Positions 22,771 to 34,430 of a DNA stretch of 64,000 nt are shown in pieces (the stretch's first letter is position 1; each line of letters starts with the position of its first letter). The stretch is taken from the NCBI GenBank assembly GCA_947359465.1, contig OX375873.1:92525978-92589977 (forward strand), in the 5' to 3' direction. Under the pieces are notes generated by a model that did not search any database, was not told where the DNA came from, and was given only the letters and a program-made list of their open reading frames with translations. Source of the stretch: Metellina segmentata. Its lineage: Eukaryota > Arthropoda > Arachnida > Araneae > Tetragnathidae. The translations under genes and the position numbers were made by a program.

Positions 22771-23367
22771 ACCCCCAATCAGCAGCTGTTCACTATCGGG
22801 AAAGATCATCGGCCATTTCTTCTTGCAAGATTCTTCCTCCCCCTGTCTTTATTTTGGGATCGATTCTGAATTAATAGATCTCGACACTTGGAACATGTAT
22901 CATATGTTCAGAAGATCGAATCGCGCCCTGACTCCAGGATTAGAGAAACACGCTCCGTGTATCGGACAATAATACACTGGAGAATGAACCTTCTGACTGT
23001 TACTGGATTCCCAAGTAGTATAGTATTGCTTTCCCACACAGCACATGTAACGACTAAATTACCATATCTATTTGGTTGGAAGAATGATAGGAAAGATCCT
23101 ATTGGTCAAGTAGGTCAAAACCGGCTAGAAGTCATGTAGGGACGGTTTTTGGTTGCTGAACGAATATATGCGTGGAAGATCCTCAGGGGGTTAAGGACCG
23201 GAATTATTCATATTAAATGGCACATGTCATATACAGGTTTGATAGAGAAAATAATTTTTGAGAAGTGTTTGTACGAATCAAGTGGAATTTTATGCTGCAC
23301 AACTTTGAAGGATTCTTACAAACATGTTTCAGAAATTTTTACTAGCAGTGAAATTCGAGTGCATTCT

Positions 23368-23592
23368 AGCCCTACTGGTGGTTGGTTGTCTCTACGAGTT
23401 ATCTCATCTTGGAAAACTGGATAGATTTTGATGTACGAGATATCTCGTCATTAGAAGATAACCCGACCAGATCTTGATATCCAGTTATGATATGAAAAAG
23501 CAATGTCTTGATTGCGAGATATCTCGTCGTTAGAAAAATTGTTTAGACCTTGATGGGCGAGATATCTCTTCGAAATCATTTGGAGAGTTTAA
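23368..23592 (+). mobile_element. palindrome-rich MITE, copy D
   Basis: AGCCCTACTGGTGGTTGGTT at the left and CGAAATCATTTGGAGAGTTT at the right form the inverted ends. Three GCGAGATATCTC- or ACGAGATATCTC-type palindromes lie within. Confidence 0.6.
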
Positions 23593-24334
23593 TCAAAAGA
23601 AAATTATAAATAAGGCACTATCTACACCCTCTATTCTCTTATTTCTTATGGAGAAGAGGTTTTTTACAACTGAGATTGGACATATATTTAAGGGATTGTG
23701 CTGTATCTGTTTTTATTGAAACTGTTTATTGCCATTGTTGTTATCTAAAGTACTTTTCTACTGTTGTTTCTAAAGGAAGAAGAATATAATTAATTATGTA
23801 TAATTAATGGTATTTGAAGGAAGAATGTATTTTTTTGAGAAAATAATTTTTTTTAATACTTTATTTCTGCATAGACATGAATGCACTTAAGAAAATATAT
23901 TTGGACACATATTTTACTACTAAAAATGAATGCCATTTTATAAATACATTATTTTAATATTCTTTTAACGGTCGTAATTATCTGTAGTATGCAACGGAAC
24001 GTAGAATGTGATAAATCTGTTCTTTCCTTTCTGTTCCCAGTTATGGTGGAATAACATTTTCATTTCACCTCACTATATTTTCAGAATACACTCATTTTAT
24101 TCGGTGTGTAAATATGTGTGTATACACGGATATCACTGATGCAAAAGATTAACTTTTAAACAGATGATGCTTGAAATTGTTTGGTTTATTGATATCATAC
24201 TGTCAAATGTCACTGACTTGCGGTGGATTGATATTTGTCTTTTTTGCAACGATTTCAAATGTAATCTATTTAATGTTTACTACTGCTTTATGCGTGCAAT
24301 TGTATCAATGTTCTAACAGTTAAAGGAATCTAGA

Positions 24335-24340
24335 AATAAA
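24335..24340 (+). promoter_or_regulatory. candidate polyadenylation signal for the ZP gene
   Basis: AATAAA about 1.57 kb after the stop codon; reading onward from 22770 it is the first perfect AATAAA I found. The 3' UTR would then contain a MITE copy (23368-23592). Weak on sequence alone, because an AT-rich background makes chance hexamers common. Confidence 0.25.
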
Positions 24341-25356
24341 TGATAATATACTTTGTTTACTATTGTCTTATTTAATAGCTGTACTGATCAGGAATATTTT
24401 CCATATAATATTTTTTCGAAGATGTATTTCACTACAGTTGGAATTTTGAAAATATTTGCAACTGAAAAAGTGGACACATTATTTTTTCAGAAACAATTTC
24501 ACTATTTCTTTTCTATATTAAATCCGCAAGAATCTATTGATACAAGTGAAACCCATTTAGACAAAAAATAGTTAAATATAGATAATAGAGTTAAAAAAAA
24601 AAAAAGGGGGGGGGACTCTGCTTACTAAGCTTTTAAGTGTTCTGTGAAGAACAAATCTGATCTGCATGTTGAAGAAAAATTAATTTAATTACTTTACCAG
24701 TCTAATGAACTCAGCTTATATAGAAAATTTTAACTTATACTATTTTACATGTTAGCAGGTGAAATGTTAAAATAACCAAATACTTTAATTTAAAAAAACT
24801 AACCAATTTAAAAAATTTTGAAAACGCGCGTATTGTATTCTACTCAAAACCTTTAAACTAGAGTACATTCGCATTTTCTTCTCGTAAACAAAATGCAGGT
24901 AAAACATAACGAACAAATTAAATGTTCTAAGCACATTTGAAAATGAAATATTTTAAGCCAGCAGAGCATTTGCCCTAAAATTTCTTAATTGTTTATACCT
25001 CTTGATGACAAAATGTCAATTGATTAAATTAGTTAATTGATTTACTAACCCCATTTTGGTTAATAAATTGTAATTCTCATTCACCTCATGTAACAACTGC
25101 CAAACTCTTATAAAGGTAAACAATTCTTAAATACACAATTTCACAAAAGTAAATAAATGTCAAATTTAAAATTTCACATTTTTGTCGAATTTAAATATTT
25201 GGTATGAAAGAAGTCTCTGGAGTATGCCAATGATATCAATATCCCAGAATGTCTTAGCATAATTGAGAGAGTATGCACATAAATACCTTGTATTCAAATA
25301 AAAAACAACAATTCGAAAATCCAGAGATACATCTCAAAACGTAGATTAATAGATTA

Positions 25357-26928
25357 CAGTAGTGACAAAAAATAGTGGAAACCTTTTGTAAAAAGTGTAT
25401 TTCTGAACTTTGAGGACATATATCACAACTTGTTTCTAATAATACCATAAAAAATATGTATCAATTGAAAAATAATTTTAACACAAATGTAATGAAATGA
25501 AGTCTGTTCAATTATCTGTTTTCTTTCAAAAAGTATATCCCAATAAGAATAAAAAAAAGGAATTACAGTTTGCTTAGGTTGACATAAAGTACTGTGTTAT
25601 GGGATTACTATCAAGTTGGTTGCTTGTTTTCTGTTCTTTCATGAGCTAGTAAAACGTAATATAATTAAAGAAATGGCGAAAAGTATTGACTGGTTACCCA
25701 TAAAATGATTTAAAGTAGTACTAGTAAGTGAACAAAGCTATAGTTATGGAAAAATTAGTAGAAAAATTGGTGCGAACTTAACCAACGGTGGAATTTCTAA
25801 ATTTTTGAAGAGGTATAAGAAGACTTAGTCACTACAATACCAGAGCAGTAAATTCAGGAAAAGCAGCCCGACAGAATATGATAAAAGCAAATGATAGAAG
25901 AATTAAGAGACTATGCCTGGCTGAGAGAAAAAAAAACCTTCTGAGTGTATACAAAATGAAATGGCACCATGCAAAGTGAAATTGACTGCTAGGACTGTTC
26001 GGTGCAGACTGAAGGAATCTACTATTATTGCTACAATTCCATTTTATCTCTCAAACAAAGGTCGAAAAGATCAAACTGGGCTAAGACACATATTAATTGA
26101 ACATCGGAACAATGGGATAGTGTAATTTGGAATGACGAGACTAAAATCTCCCTGTTTCATAATGATGGCATAAAATACGTAAGGAGAAGAATCGAAGAAG
26201 ATTTGCATAGTGATAGTATTACACCTACCGCGAAATATCCAGTTAGTGTTATGGTCTGGGGTTGTATGACATAAAAAGGTGTGGGAGAAATTTGCGTGTT
26301 TAAAGGGAATTTAAATGCCCAAAATACATAAATGAAGTACTTGAGCCCAAACTGAAGCCTTCCAAACATGATCTTTTACAAAATAACGAAGCATTTATAT
26401 TTAAACAGGATTCAGCTCCATGTCATGTTGCTACTGTGTGCAAAAATGGTTTCAAGACAATCATATTACACTCCTGGAATTGGCTGGGAATAGTCCAGAC
26501 TTGAACCCAATAGAAAATCTATGAAGCCGACTAAAGAAACTCGAGAGTCAGAAGCAACCCTTCAATAAATGCCAATTAATAGAAGCCATAATTCAATCTT
26601 GGTTTCACATTATAACAACTGCAGAACTAAAAAAATTGGTTCACTCCATGTGAAGGCGTTGTAAGAGCTAAATAAACGCTCAAGATTGCCCAACTAAGTA
26701 TTAACATACGCAGTGAGAACTTTTGTTCAACATTTTTTTATTCATTTTTATTTTTTATAACTGCTACTTTAGTACAAAAAAAAGTTATTGCATTACTTTT
26801 GTGATTAAATTATATGTCTATTGATGCATATTTTTATGATAGTACTCCAAAAAACAGTTGTGATTTGCGCCATCAAACCTCAGGAACACACTTTTTCCAA
26901 AAGGTTTCCACAATTTTTGCCACCACTG
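25357..26928 (+). mobile_element. Tc1-like element with long terminal repeats and TA flanks
   Basis: CAGTAGTGACAAAAAATAGT at 25357 pairs with the inverse CCACAATTTTTGCCACCACTG ending 26928, and the match continues inward over about 50 bp (GTGGAAACCTTTTG). TA flanks lie at 25355-25356 and 26929-26930. The element is 1572 bp. Confidence 0.92.
25672..26680 (+). pseudogene. Tc1-type transposase, decayed
   Basis: Starts near MAKSIDWLPIK, with an HTH-like stretch YGKISRKIGANL. Later it gives VIWNDETKISLF (first Asp), VMVWGCM, QDSAPCHVA (second Asp) and AGNSPDLNPIENL (Glu) in shifting frames with stops. The three DDE landmarks survive, but the reading frame does not. It belongs to a different subfamily from the 5-kb and 49-kb copies. 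Confidence 0.82.
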
Positions 26929-26996
26929 TAGTTTCGAACAAAAATCAATGAATGCACGTTTTATTAGTGTGAAGTGGATTTCTAGAATATAACGCA

Positions 26997-27236
26997 CGGT
27001 AAGAAAAGTGACACAAGTCAAAAATAAAAATGTTGATGTTGTGTCATTGAAAAATATGTATAATATATACCCAGCGTGTTATAATTCTATTCTATAGAAT
27101 ATAATAGAAGTTACCACCATACATACTTACCTAAATTTAAAAGAAGCTTATACTATTTCAATATAAGTTTATAGTACCCTTTAAGTTGACGTATCTCAAA
27201 TTTTGCAATTTTGAGTTTAGTCACTTTTCTTGCCGG
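26997..27236 (+). mobile_element. MITE family 2 (CGGCAAGAAAAGTGAC), copy 1
   Basis: Begins CGGTAAGAAAAGTGACAC and ends GTCACTTTTCTTGCCGG, an inverted pair. The interior TTCTATAGAATATAATA and AAGAAGCTTATACTATTTCA match the copies at 50841-51065 and 57730-57967. Confidence 0.75.
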
Positions 27237-27760
27237 GGTGCGATAAGCTAACGGATTACAGACATAAAAAAACACAGTTAAAAATAATTGTTTCGAACTA
27301 TTTGAGTTGCGCATATCAAAAATAATTTCTTAAAATACTAAAGTTGCCATACTAGCTACCAGTTCTATATTTTAAAGGTTTTGTTTTGTAAATTTATGAC
27401 AATTTTTATGATCTATATCGAGTATTCCATATAATCAGAATTTTTATACTTAATAAAAAAAAGTAAGGTTCAATAAATGACAAAGTATCGGAATTTAAAT
27501 TCTGTGAAAATAGTTTATGGAAGAATAATTGCTTTTTCAGAAGTAATGGTAAAATAGTCCAAGCTATCGCAATACTTTCCAGCCTCACCAAAACTACCAA
27601 ATAATGATTAATTTAAGTGTTATTACTCAGATTTCTTAGCATGGTCTAAATATGTAAACAAAGGAAATTGAAATAATATATACACTAAATTCAAATGACT
27701 GATCAAATATAGAGCATTGTATAAAATAGGTTAAATAAATTTTACTATACTCAAACAAAC

Positions 27761-27954
27761 GGTGGAGTGGTCGTTCACGGTAAGAAGGCGATTTGTCGCC
27801 AAATATGGTAACATTCACCTTTTGCGGATTTTCTTCACATCTGACGTTTTTGTTATGGCAACCCTATCTGCTGTTACGGAATTGGGCCGCCATCTTGATT
27901 TGGCGACAAAAATTAGTTGGCGACAAACGTCTTACCGTGAACGACCACTCCACC
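27761..27954 (+). mobile_element. MITE family 3 (GGTGGAGTGGTCGTTCACGG), copy 1
   Basis: A 194-bp element with inverted ends of about 35 bp: GGTGGAGTGGTCGTTCACGG at the left, and CCGTGAACGACCACTCCACC at the right as its exact inverse complement. GGCGAC blocks lie just inside both ends. The second copy is at 58141-58354. Confidence 0.85.
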
Positions 27955-28699
27955 AAGCAAACACACAGACCTAACATGGGAAGACAGACATACCAATGCA
28001 ACTAACTTCAATCCTCAAATATATATATTATTTGTTTTTATTCAGTTCTTGCAGTAATCCGACGGATATGTATACATATATAAATCAAATACGAGATGAA
28101 TCATACATTATTAGTTGATGAGTCACTCAAAAGAAAAAAAATTTATAACAAGCAGACATAACATACTTAGGAGAGAGAATCAGTTAAACTCTCAAAAACT
28201 CTTTTAAAAATCAATCTCACGCGAATAATTTTGTTTTCTCATGAGCAATTACGAGCCGTAAGATTAATGTTCAATTCCCATCAAGCCGTATCTCATTCTA
28301 TGCAGAAAATGTACTGCTTAAACATGACTCTTTGAAACGAATACATGACTCCTGCAGAGAACAATATATTTTCATGTCACTCTTGTCAAAATTCAAGAAC
28401 TAATGGCTACTCTGACCTTCAAGGTGATATTAAGCCACCAACTTGTCTGAAAATTTCTGACATCTTCATTTTAAGTTCGGCTACGGGCGATGCGTGTGGC
28501 TTTAAGTCGCTTTGACTCGCTCGCTTCTTTCTCAGACTTGTTGAATAATGACTTGAGGTAAACGAAGAACTAAAAGAACGTGGGGATCGGATATTTTATG
28601 ATGCTTCCGCTCAGTTCTGCCTCCTAATTGCGTTGCTTACCTCTTAACGACTACGACTAAGAAGGTGCATTGCTTTTCGGAAAAACTGAATATCCTTTC

Positions 28700-30560
28700 G
28701 ACGTGTTTTAAAATTAATTAATGTCCTCAGAGTTGAGGTTTCTATTCTTTGGGAATTTGTTCGGAGAATTGGATAATTCCTCGGCTGATTAAGTGGCTCT
28801 TTTAGCCTATGTTTAAAAATATTTTGACTTTATTAATTTATTTTATTGATAATTGTGTCACATAATTGGGAATTGTGGAATGCAGTGGATAATTAATCAA
28901 ACTATTTTTCTCATTCTCGAAATGCACTAATTTATATCTTTTAGGCAGTAATTGCAATACTTTAAGACAAAGCTGTTAGAATGCCTTCATGTAATAAAAT
29001 GCACTCTAACGGGAAAATGTATTTTTATATGGGAATATAATGAAATATAAAATGAAATGGCATTCTTTCATGTAGTTCAATGAATTTAACTAATGAACTA
29101 TCAGCCTGCACTCAGTACAAGCTGCCGTTTGGATTTCTGTAACTTTCCCTCCTGTAGTTTTCTTTACTGTACCATTGAGAACTTTCATCGTTTTCTTGTA
29201 CATTACTAATTCTTTTCTGCATGTTTTAAAATTAATGTCCTCAGAGTTGAGGTTCCCATCCTATGGGAATTTATTTGTCGAATTGTATAATTTCTCGACG
29301 CTTTTAGTATTGAGAGCTGAAAAATATTTAATTAATTTATTATTGATAATTGTGTAACATAGTTGGGAAGGTAGGTAGGTAGTTAAATTAACGTCGAACT
29401 TCAGAAACACAACGGGCTAGTGTCCACGATCGGGGATCAATCCCAAAGGAAAATATCTGAAATCAACACCTTGTAATTTTGAACCACGATCATATACCGC
29501 TTTCCAATCGTACACACAGCTCCAATATGTAGAAAGTTTTAAGCCACGACTGATTTAATATGCAATATATCCTACGTTCATGAAGGTCTTTTGGGTTGGA
29601 TTGAGTTTTGAACTCTTACCCTCCTGTCGTTTATCCAATACTATTCCATCCGGGCTACTGAGGACAACTAACGTAATTGGGAATTATGGAATGTAGTTAA
29701 GAATTAATAAAACTTTTTTCTTTATCAGAATGCATGAATTTGTTCTTTCTTTTAGGTCACAGGTGGAATTAGTGGTTCAATGATTTTGTCCACTAAATTA
29801 GCAGCATTACACTGGTGCTGTTCGATTCTTGCAACATGCCTTGGGTATATTTCTCTTTTTTATTTTCATTTTATGCATCATTGAAAACTTGTGATCTGTG
29901 ATTGCGTTGTTTAAATCCTATTAAATAAAAGAAAGAAATTGCAATGCGTTTTTGAAAAAACGGAAATTTCTCTATACATCTCTCTCTTTCTCTCTCGGTG
30001 TGTTTTGAAATTAAGAAAAATCTTCGAAGTTGGGGTTTGTATAATTTGTGAATTGGATAATTAATCGAATGATTAAGTGATTCGTTTTTGCATGGTGTTG
30101 TTAATTTAAATTATTGATAAATATGAAAATCGTAATTGGGAATTCGATACTTTAATTGCAATTAAAAGAGGAGATGGATAATAGTTTTAATTGGAAATTC
30201 TCATTTGCACTTTCCACTTCTCGAAGCTATGAAATATTATTTTCACAGCAGTGCAATGACCTGCTTTTTTGGAATTCTTCATTTCCACGCTGCACTTTGA
30301 AAATTTAAAAATAAAGGAACTAGTAGCTTCGAAAGTCAAAAACTTGCTTTTTTTCTCATTCTCAAAATGCATGGATTTCTAAATTTTAGGCAGTCATTGT
30401 AATATGTGACAAAAGGATGTCATGGAACTTCAAGGTTCAATGAATTTTCCCACTATACTAACAGCCTACAACACTATTGTAGGAGGAACCTCTTGATTTC
30501 CTGTAACTTACCTGGTTCTATTTCTATTTTTTCATCATTAACTCTTTGACCGTTGTAGAT
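28700..30560 (+). repeat. old tandem triplication, unit about 500 bp
   Basis: Three diverged units are anchored by CAGAGTTGAGGTTTCTATTC (28728), CAGAGTTGAGGTTCCCATCC (29241) and CGAAGTTGGGGTTTGTATAA (30024). Each is followed by ATTGATAA, AATTGGGAATT, a TTTTTCT...CA(G/A)AATGCA block and TTTTAGG(C/T). Unit 2 is lengthened by a SINE at 29370-29669. Confidence 0.7.
29370..29669 (-). mobile_element. full-length tRNA-SINE with target-site duplication
   Basis: The reverse-strand 3' tail is at the left (GGTAGGTAGGTAG), followed by TTAACGTCG, CAACGGGCTA, GGGGATCAATCCCAAAGG and the body. The tRNA-like head is at the right (TTGGATTGAGTTTTGAACTC, TATTCCATCCGGGCTAC). Target duplication: AACATAGTTGGGAA (29356-29369) and AACGTAATTGGGAA (29670-29683), 12 of 14 identical. 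The same site is uninterrupted in the sister unit at 28.8 kb, which supports the boundaries. Confidence 0.85.
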
Positions 30561-30904
30561 TTTAGAGTGGTGTTTCTATTTTAGAGTAGAGTAGTCTATA
30601 GCTTTCACCCAGCAACATTCTGAGTGACTAAATAACCACATCTGTTGTTGAAGTAATCTATGGATCTTTTCAACCTTTAGAAAGAATCTTGTGATTCGTT
30701 TTCGGAATAAATTCGTTTGAAACGGTTATGACGGTTCTTTCCTTGAAGTATAATAATTTGAAACCATAATATTAACCAATTATGAAGAATATAATCCTTT
30801 GGAAAAATTGTACTTCTCATTTCCTTCAAATGGAATTCCTTGGAAAGAATATATTACTCATTTACTTAGAAAATAATACTTAAAAAAATTATATTGGTCA
30901 ATGT

Positions 30905-31205
30905 CAAAATTGTTTATAAGTTATGCAGGAAAGGCAGCAGGTTACCATATGAAATCATGCGTCTGACCTTTCGACGGGTTGAAACTTTCATGGTATTTCT
31001 GACCAAAACCTGACAACGATCTATAAGTGGCTCTACAAGGGGTGAATTGACGGTTATTTGTAAAGGAACCCCTTGTGGGATAGCCGTCGTTATTAACAAC
31101 AGGGACAGTTACCAATAATAAAATTACCTTTCAAATTGGTATTCGAACCCGGATCCTACTGGTCAACAAATGCTATTACCACAATACCAGTTAGAAGACA
31201 AACTT
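30905..31205 (-). mobile_element. second-type tRNA-derived SINE (probable)
   Basis: On the reverse strand the head reads CTAACTGGTATTGTGGTAAT, then ATCCGGGTTCGAATACC, a good box B, followed by an unrelated body of about 220 bp. The body differs from the main SINE. Its tail end near 30905 is uncertain. Confidence 0.5.
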
Positions 31206-31209
31206 TTAT

Positions 31210-34200
31210 ATTTTCAACTCTTAAAAAGGGCTTGTGAAAGCAAAACTTCAATTTTCTTTTATTTAGATTTTGGGTAAGTGAATACGTAAATTTTAGGCTC
31301 TGTGATGCAGTTATTACTGGCAGTGTGAAGTTTTAATTGCGACTGGGTGAATTCGGTTGGGGATGGAGATCCTTTAACACAAGGCCTAACGAAATCTCTA
31401 TCTGGTCAAGCTACGTCAAACATAGGAATCCATGTGAGTGAATCCATTGAGCTACTGGCTGAACTCCTATGTTATATGTCAGTGATGCTTTATCATAACT
31501 AGTCGAATTTAGTTTTATAGCTGAAATATCCTAGTATGAATGTAAATTTCAAACTTTATTTTTTAATCAAGCAATCGTCAATTATGTGGTACAACTTTCC
31601 ATTAAAAACACCAACCTTAAGGAAAATATATATCAGTCAATCCACAATCCACTACTTTTACCTAACGTCCATCCTGAATTTTGTAAAGTTGAAGTTTATA
31701 CAGTAGCTTAATATTTTAAATATGTATTGATTATTTATATAAGATAATAACTTGGGAACACATAAAAATTAAAAACACATTAATTTCAATTTAGTACATA
31801 ATAAATAAAACAATAAGGAGTAAAAAATAAAACTAGACAAAAATTTTATGTCAAAATTGAGGATTAGTTTATGCAAAACTTCTCTGGAATGTACAAAACA
31901 TTTCTAACTTATATCGTACAAACTAAATTTCTACAAACCTTAAAGAAGGACTTCCATGCAATCAAGGTATTGTCCTTATTATACTTGGAATTGAAGACTA
32001 TAAAATAACCTAAAAACTAAGTGTTCATGCAGGATATAACATTATCACAAAGTGTAAATCGTTTTGAGAAATTAGGTCAATCTTAGACCCTGAATTTAAA
32101 TAGATGATGGCAATGGGATAGACTTATTAAAAATAAACTTAGAAAATCAAAAAATAAAATCCCGAGTATTGTTGAACGTTGGTTTGATTAATAGATGTTA
32201 CCCATGAAAACGCAGGTGTATCATCTAATTTGTAGAGACTATATGTGCAGGTTATAAAATAATTGAATTGAAACAAAATGACTTTTCTATGAAAAATCGA
32301 TCTTTTGATGCAAAAACACGTTATATACAAGTAGAATATTAATAAAACACATTTATAATAATTTTACGTTTCCAGAATAACATTCAACATTATTTTGGCA
32401 AAACAAAAGATTTTCCTCTGGCCTTCATAGAGTTTAAACTTTATGGTTTGCAATACTTCAAACTCCCTGTTGGAGAAACAGAAAATTCTAGATGTTTCAG
32501 TTCAATATACAGAAAAACGATAGCCCAGTAAATCTGTCAAAATAAATCTTTTGTATCACTTTCGCTATATGTGTAAGGCTTCAGATAAGATTACAGCTCC
32601 AGAACTTATTGCTCCTTAGCGGTGGTCGTTTTTCACGATGAATTCTTATTTATTGACAACCGACACAAGTATTTCCTATTTTCTTGCTGGCCACAACATA
32701 GAGCCATACACTTTGGGTGACATTTTGCTGCGAGGATTTTTAGTTCTAAAGTCTTAAAGCGACAATTTTCCTTTAGGCTGTAAATGATATTTGAAATGTG
32801 TTATTATTTGTACTGAAGCACTGGTGCAATTTTAAACTTTTTTCGACGGTTTATCGTCATCAATTTTATTCCTTCATGTTAGTTTGGTTCATAAATATTA
32901 TTGTAACTTCTTTGCTACTAAACAGGAAGGAATCAGACGTAATTGTGCAGAAAAATGTCTCCTTGGTGAAGGAAGATGTGGAAGTTGTCAACCAATGATT
33001 TTGCATTTGTATTTGGCATGCCAATTAATTTTATGGCAGGCAAGGAAAATTTGTATATTTTGTCACACTGATGGATATATTTGCAAATATTATTAATACT
33101 AGATGTGACTGATAGTTAGCATTGAACTGTAGGTGAAAGAAGACGTATACGTTGTCAACAAACAGCTTTGCATTCGTATGTGGCACTCAAGGGAATTTTG
33201 TGCCTAGTAAGCAAACTTTGAATTCTGTGTCCTCCTGGTGCATAGATTAGAAAATATTAATATGACTAGATGAAATATGTTAATTTTGTTAATTTCTTTA
33301 ATTAACGTCGTACTAGACAACACAACGGGCTATAAAATTCAGACATCCCTGCCGGGACCTTTGGATTCGAAGTCCAACGATCTATCAACTACGCTACAGG
33401 TGGATTGTATTATGGAATTCCAAAATATACAAACTAGTAAATTTAGTTTATATTTAAAACACACCGTGAAACAAAAGGAACGTGTGTGGCAGAATACTCA
33501 AAAAATAGTGAGCACTTGGAATATTAACTTACGAATTTGACATGACATTTTGACATGGATATTTGGGAGAGAAATGAGATTCAATCAATAATTGAATAAG
33601 TAACAAATTAATGCCTTGACAAAATTATTCTTTTATAAACTAATGAAGCATTTTTAGAAATAAAGCTTTCCTTTTTTCATAACCCCCTTAAAAATTAATT
33701 ATTAATTTAAAATCAACTTGTTTTCTGTACAGATCAATTTGTAAATTTATATCTGACAATCATCCAAATGAAATAACTTTAATGATTGTTACGAAAAAAT
33801 TAAAAGAATGGGTTGTAAATATCAGAAAGAACTTCTGTTCGTAAATTTATTTAAAATGGTTTTTCAAAGTTATAACATGCTCACAGAATATAAATGTTTA
33901 AGTCGCACTAATTATTACACAAACATTTTAAGTTAGATAAACGAAAATTTCCAGATTTGAAATCTTTCTTTTAGAGTAACAACAGATTTGGTAAATGTTT
34001 TGTTAACTGAAACAATTTTTGTTTTTTAATTATATTCAATGCGATATTTATATTTAAATTTGTTTCACTAGCCCTTTCTGTAACTTTCATTTACTCGCGA
34101 ATCGATTATGTATCTAATTACATGAAAAATGTTGTTTATTTTTTCCCCATGATCAGCAAAAATTCGAGTAAAATTCTTGGTTGTCCATCAATGCATATTC

Positions 34201-34260
34201 GCTCTTGCTTAATAAAGCGTATTGTTTGCCGTAATTTTTTTTAAATAGGTCAGTAGTTTC
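31210..34260. other. AT-rich intergenic stretch with a small duplication
   Basis: No gene recognised. A diverged pair of about 60 bp, GTGAAGGAAGATGTGGAAGT (near 32968) and GTGAAAGAAGACGTATACGT (near 33133), each followed by TTGTCAAC, marks a local duplication. A SINE fragment lies at 33296-33412. Confidence 0.5.
33296..33412 (-). mobile_element. chimeric SINE fragment: different tRNA head, shared 3' tail
   Basis: The left part, AATTAACGTCGTACTAGACA then CAACGGGCTA, is the tail of the main SINE. The right part on the reverse strand is GTAGCGTAGTTGATAGATCG then TTGGACTTCGAATCCAAAGG, resembling the D-arm and anticodon arm of a tRNA (loop CTTCGAA), unlike the main SINE head. Confidence 0.55.
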
Positions 34261-34271
34261 AGTTAAAAATA

Positions 34272-34430
34272 CACTGGACTGTGCAATTTCAAAACCAAAG
34301 AAAATTTATAATATTTATAAAATCCAAAAATTAAAAAACACACACACATATGTGTGTGTGTGTGTTTTTTAATTTTTGGATTTTATAATTATTATAAAAT
34401 TTTTTTGATCTTGAAATTGCACAGTCCAGT
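34272..34430. repeat. 159-bp near-perfect hairpin (foldback) with CA/TG centre
   Basis: The left arm starts CACTGGACTGTGCAATTTCA and the right arm ends GAAATTGCACAGTCCAGT. The centre is ACACACATATGTGTGT at about 34349/34350. TA precedes the left end (34270-34271). The right end runs straight into the Tc1 element's terminal repeat with no TA. Confidence 0.9.

Larger units (their letters stand above)
22771..25356 (+). other. presumed 3' UTR and downstream AT-rich sequence
   Basis: Follows the ZP stop codon. It contains one palindrome-rich MITE (23368-23592) and an A/G homopolymer run at about 24593-24615. No second gene recognised. Confidence 0.5.

Noticed and set aside
32884..33096. Small cysteine-containing frame (RNCAEKCLLGEGRCGSCQP) that could suggest a secreted peptide
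   Set aside because: No signal peptide, and the segment is one half of a diverged non-coding duplication whose partner at 33133 is not open; the cysteines are probably chance.
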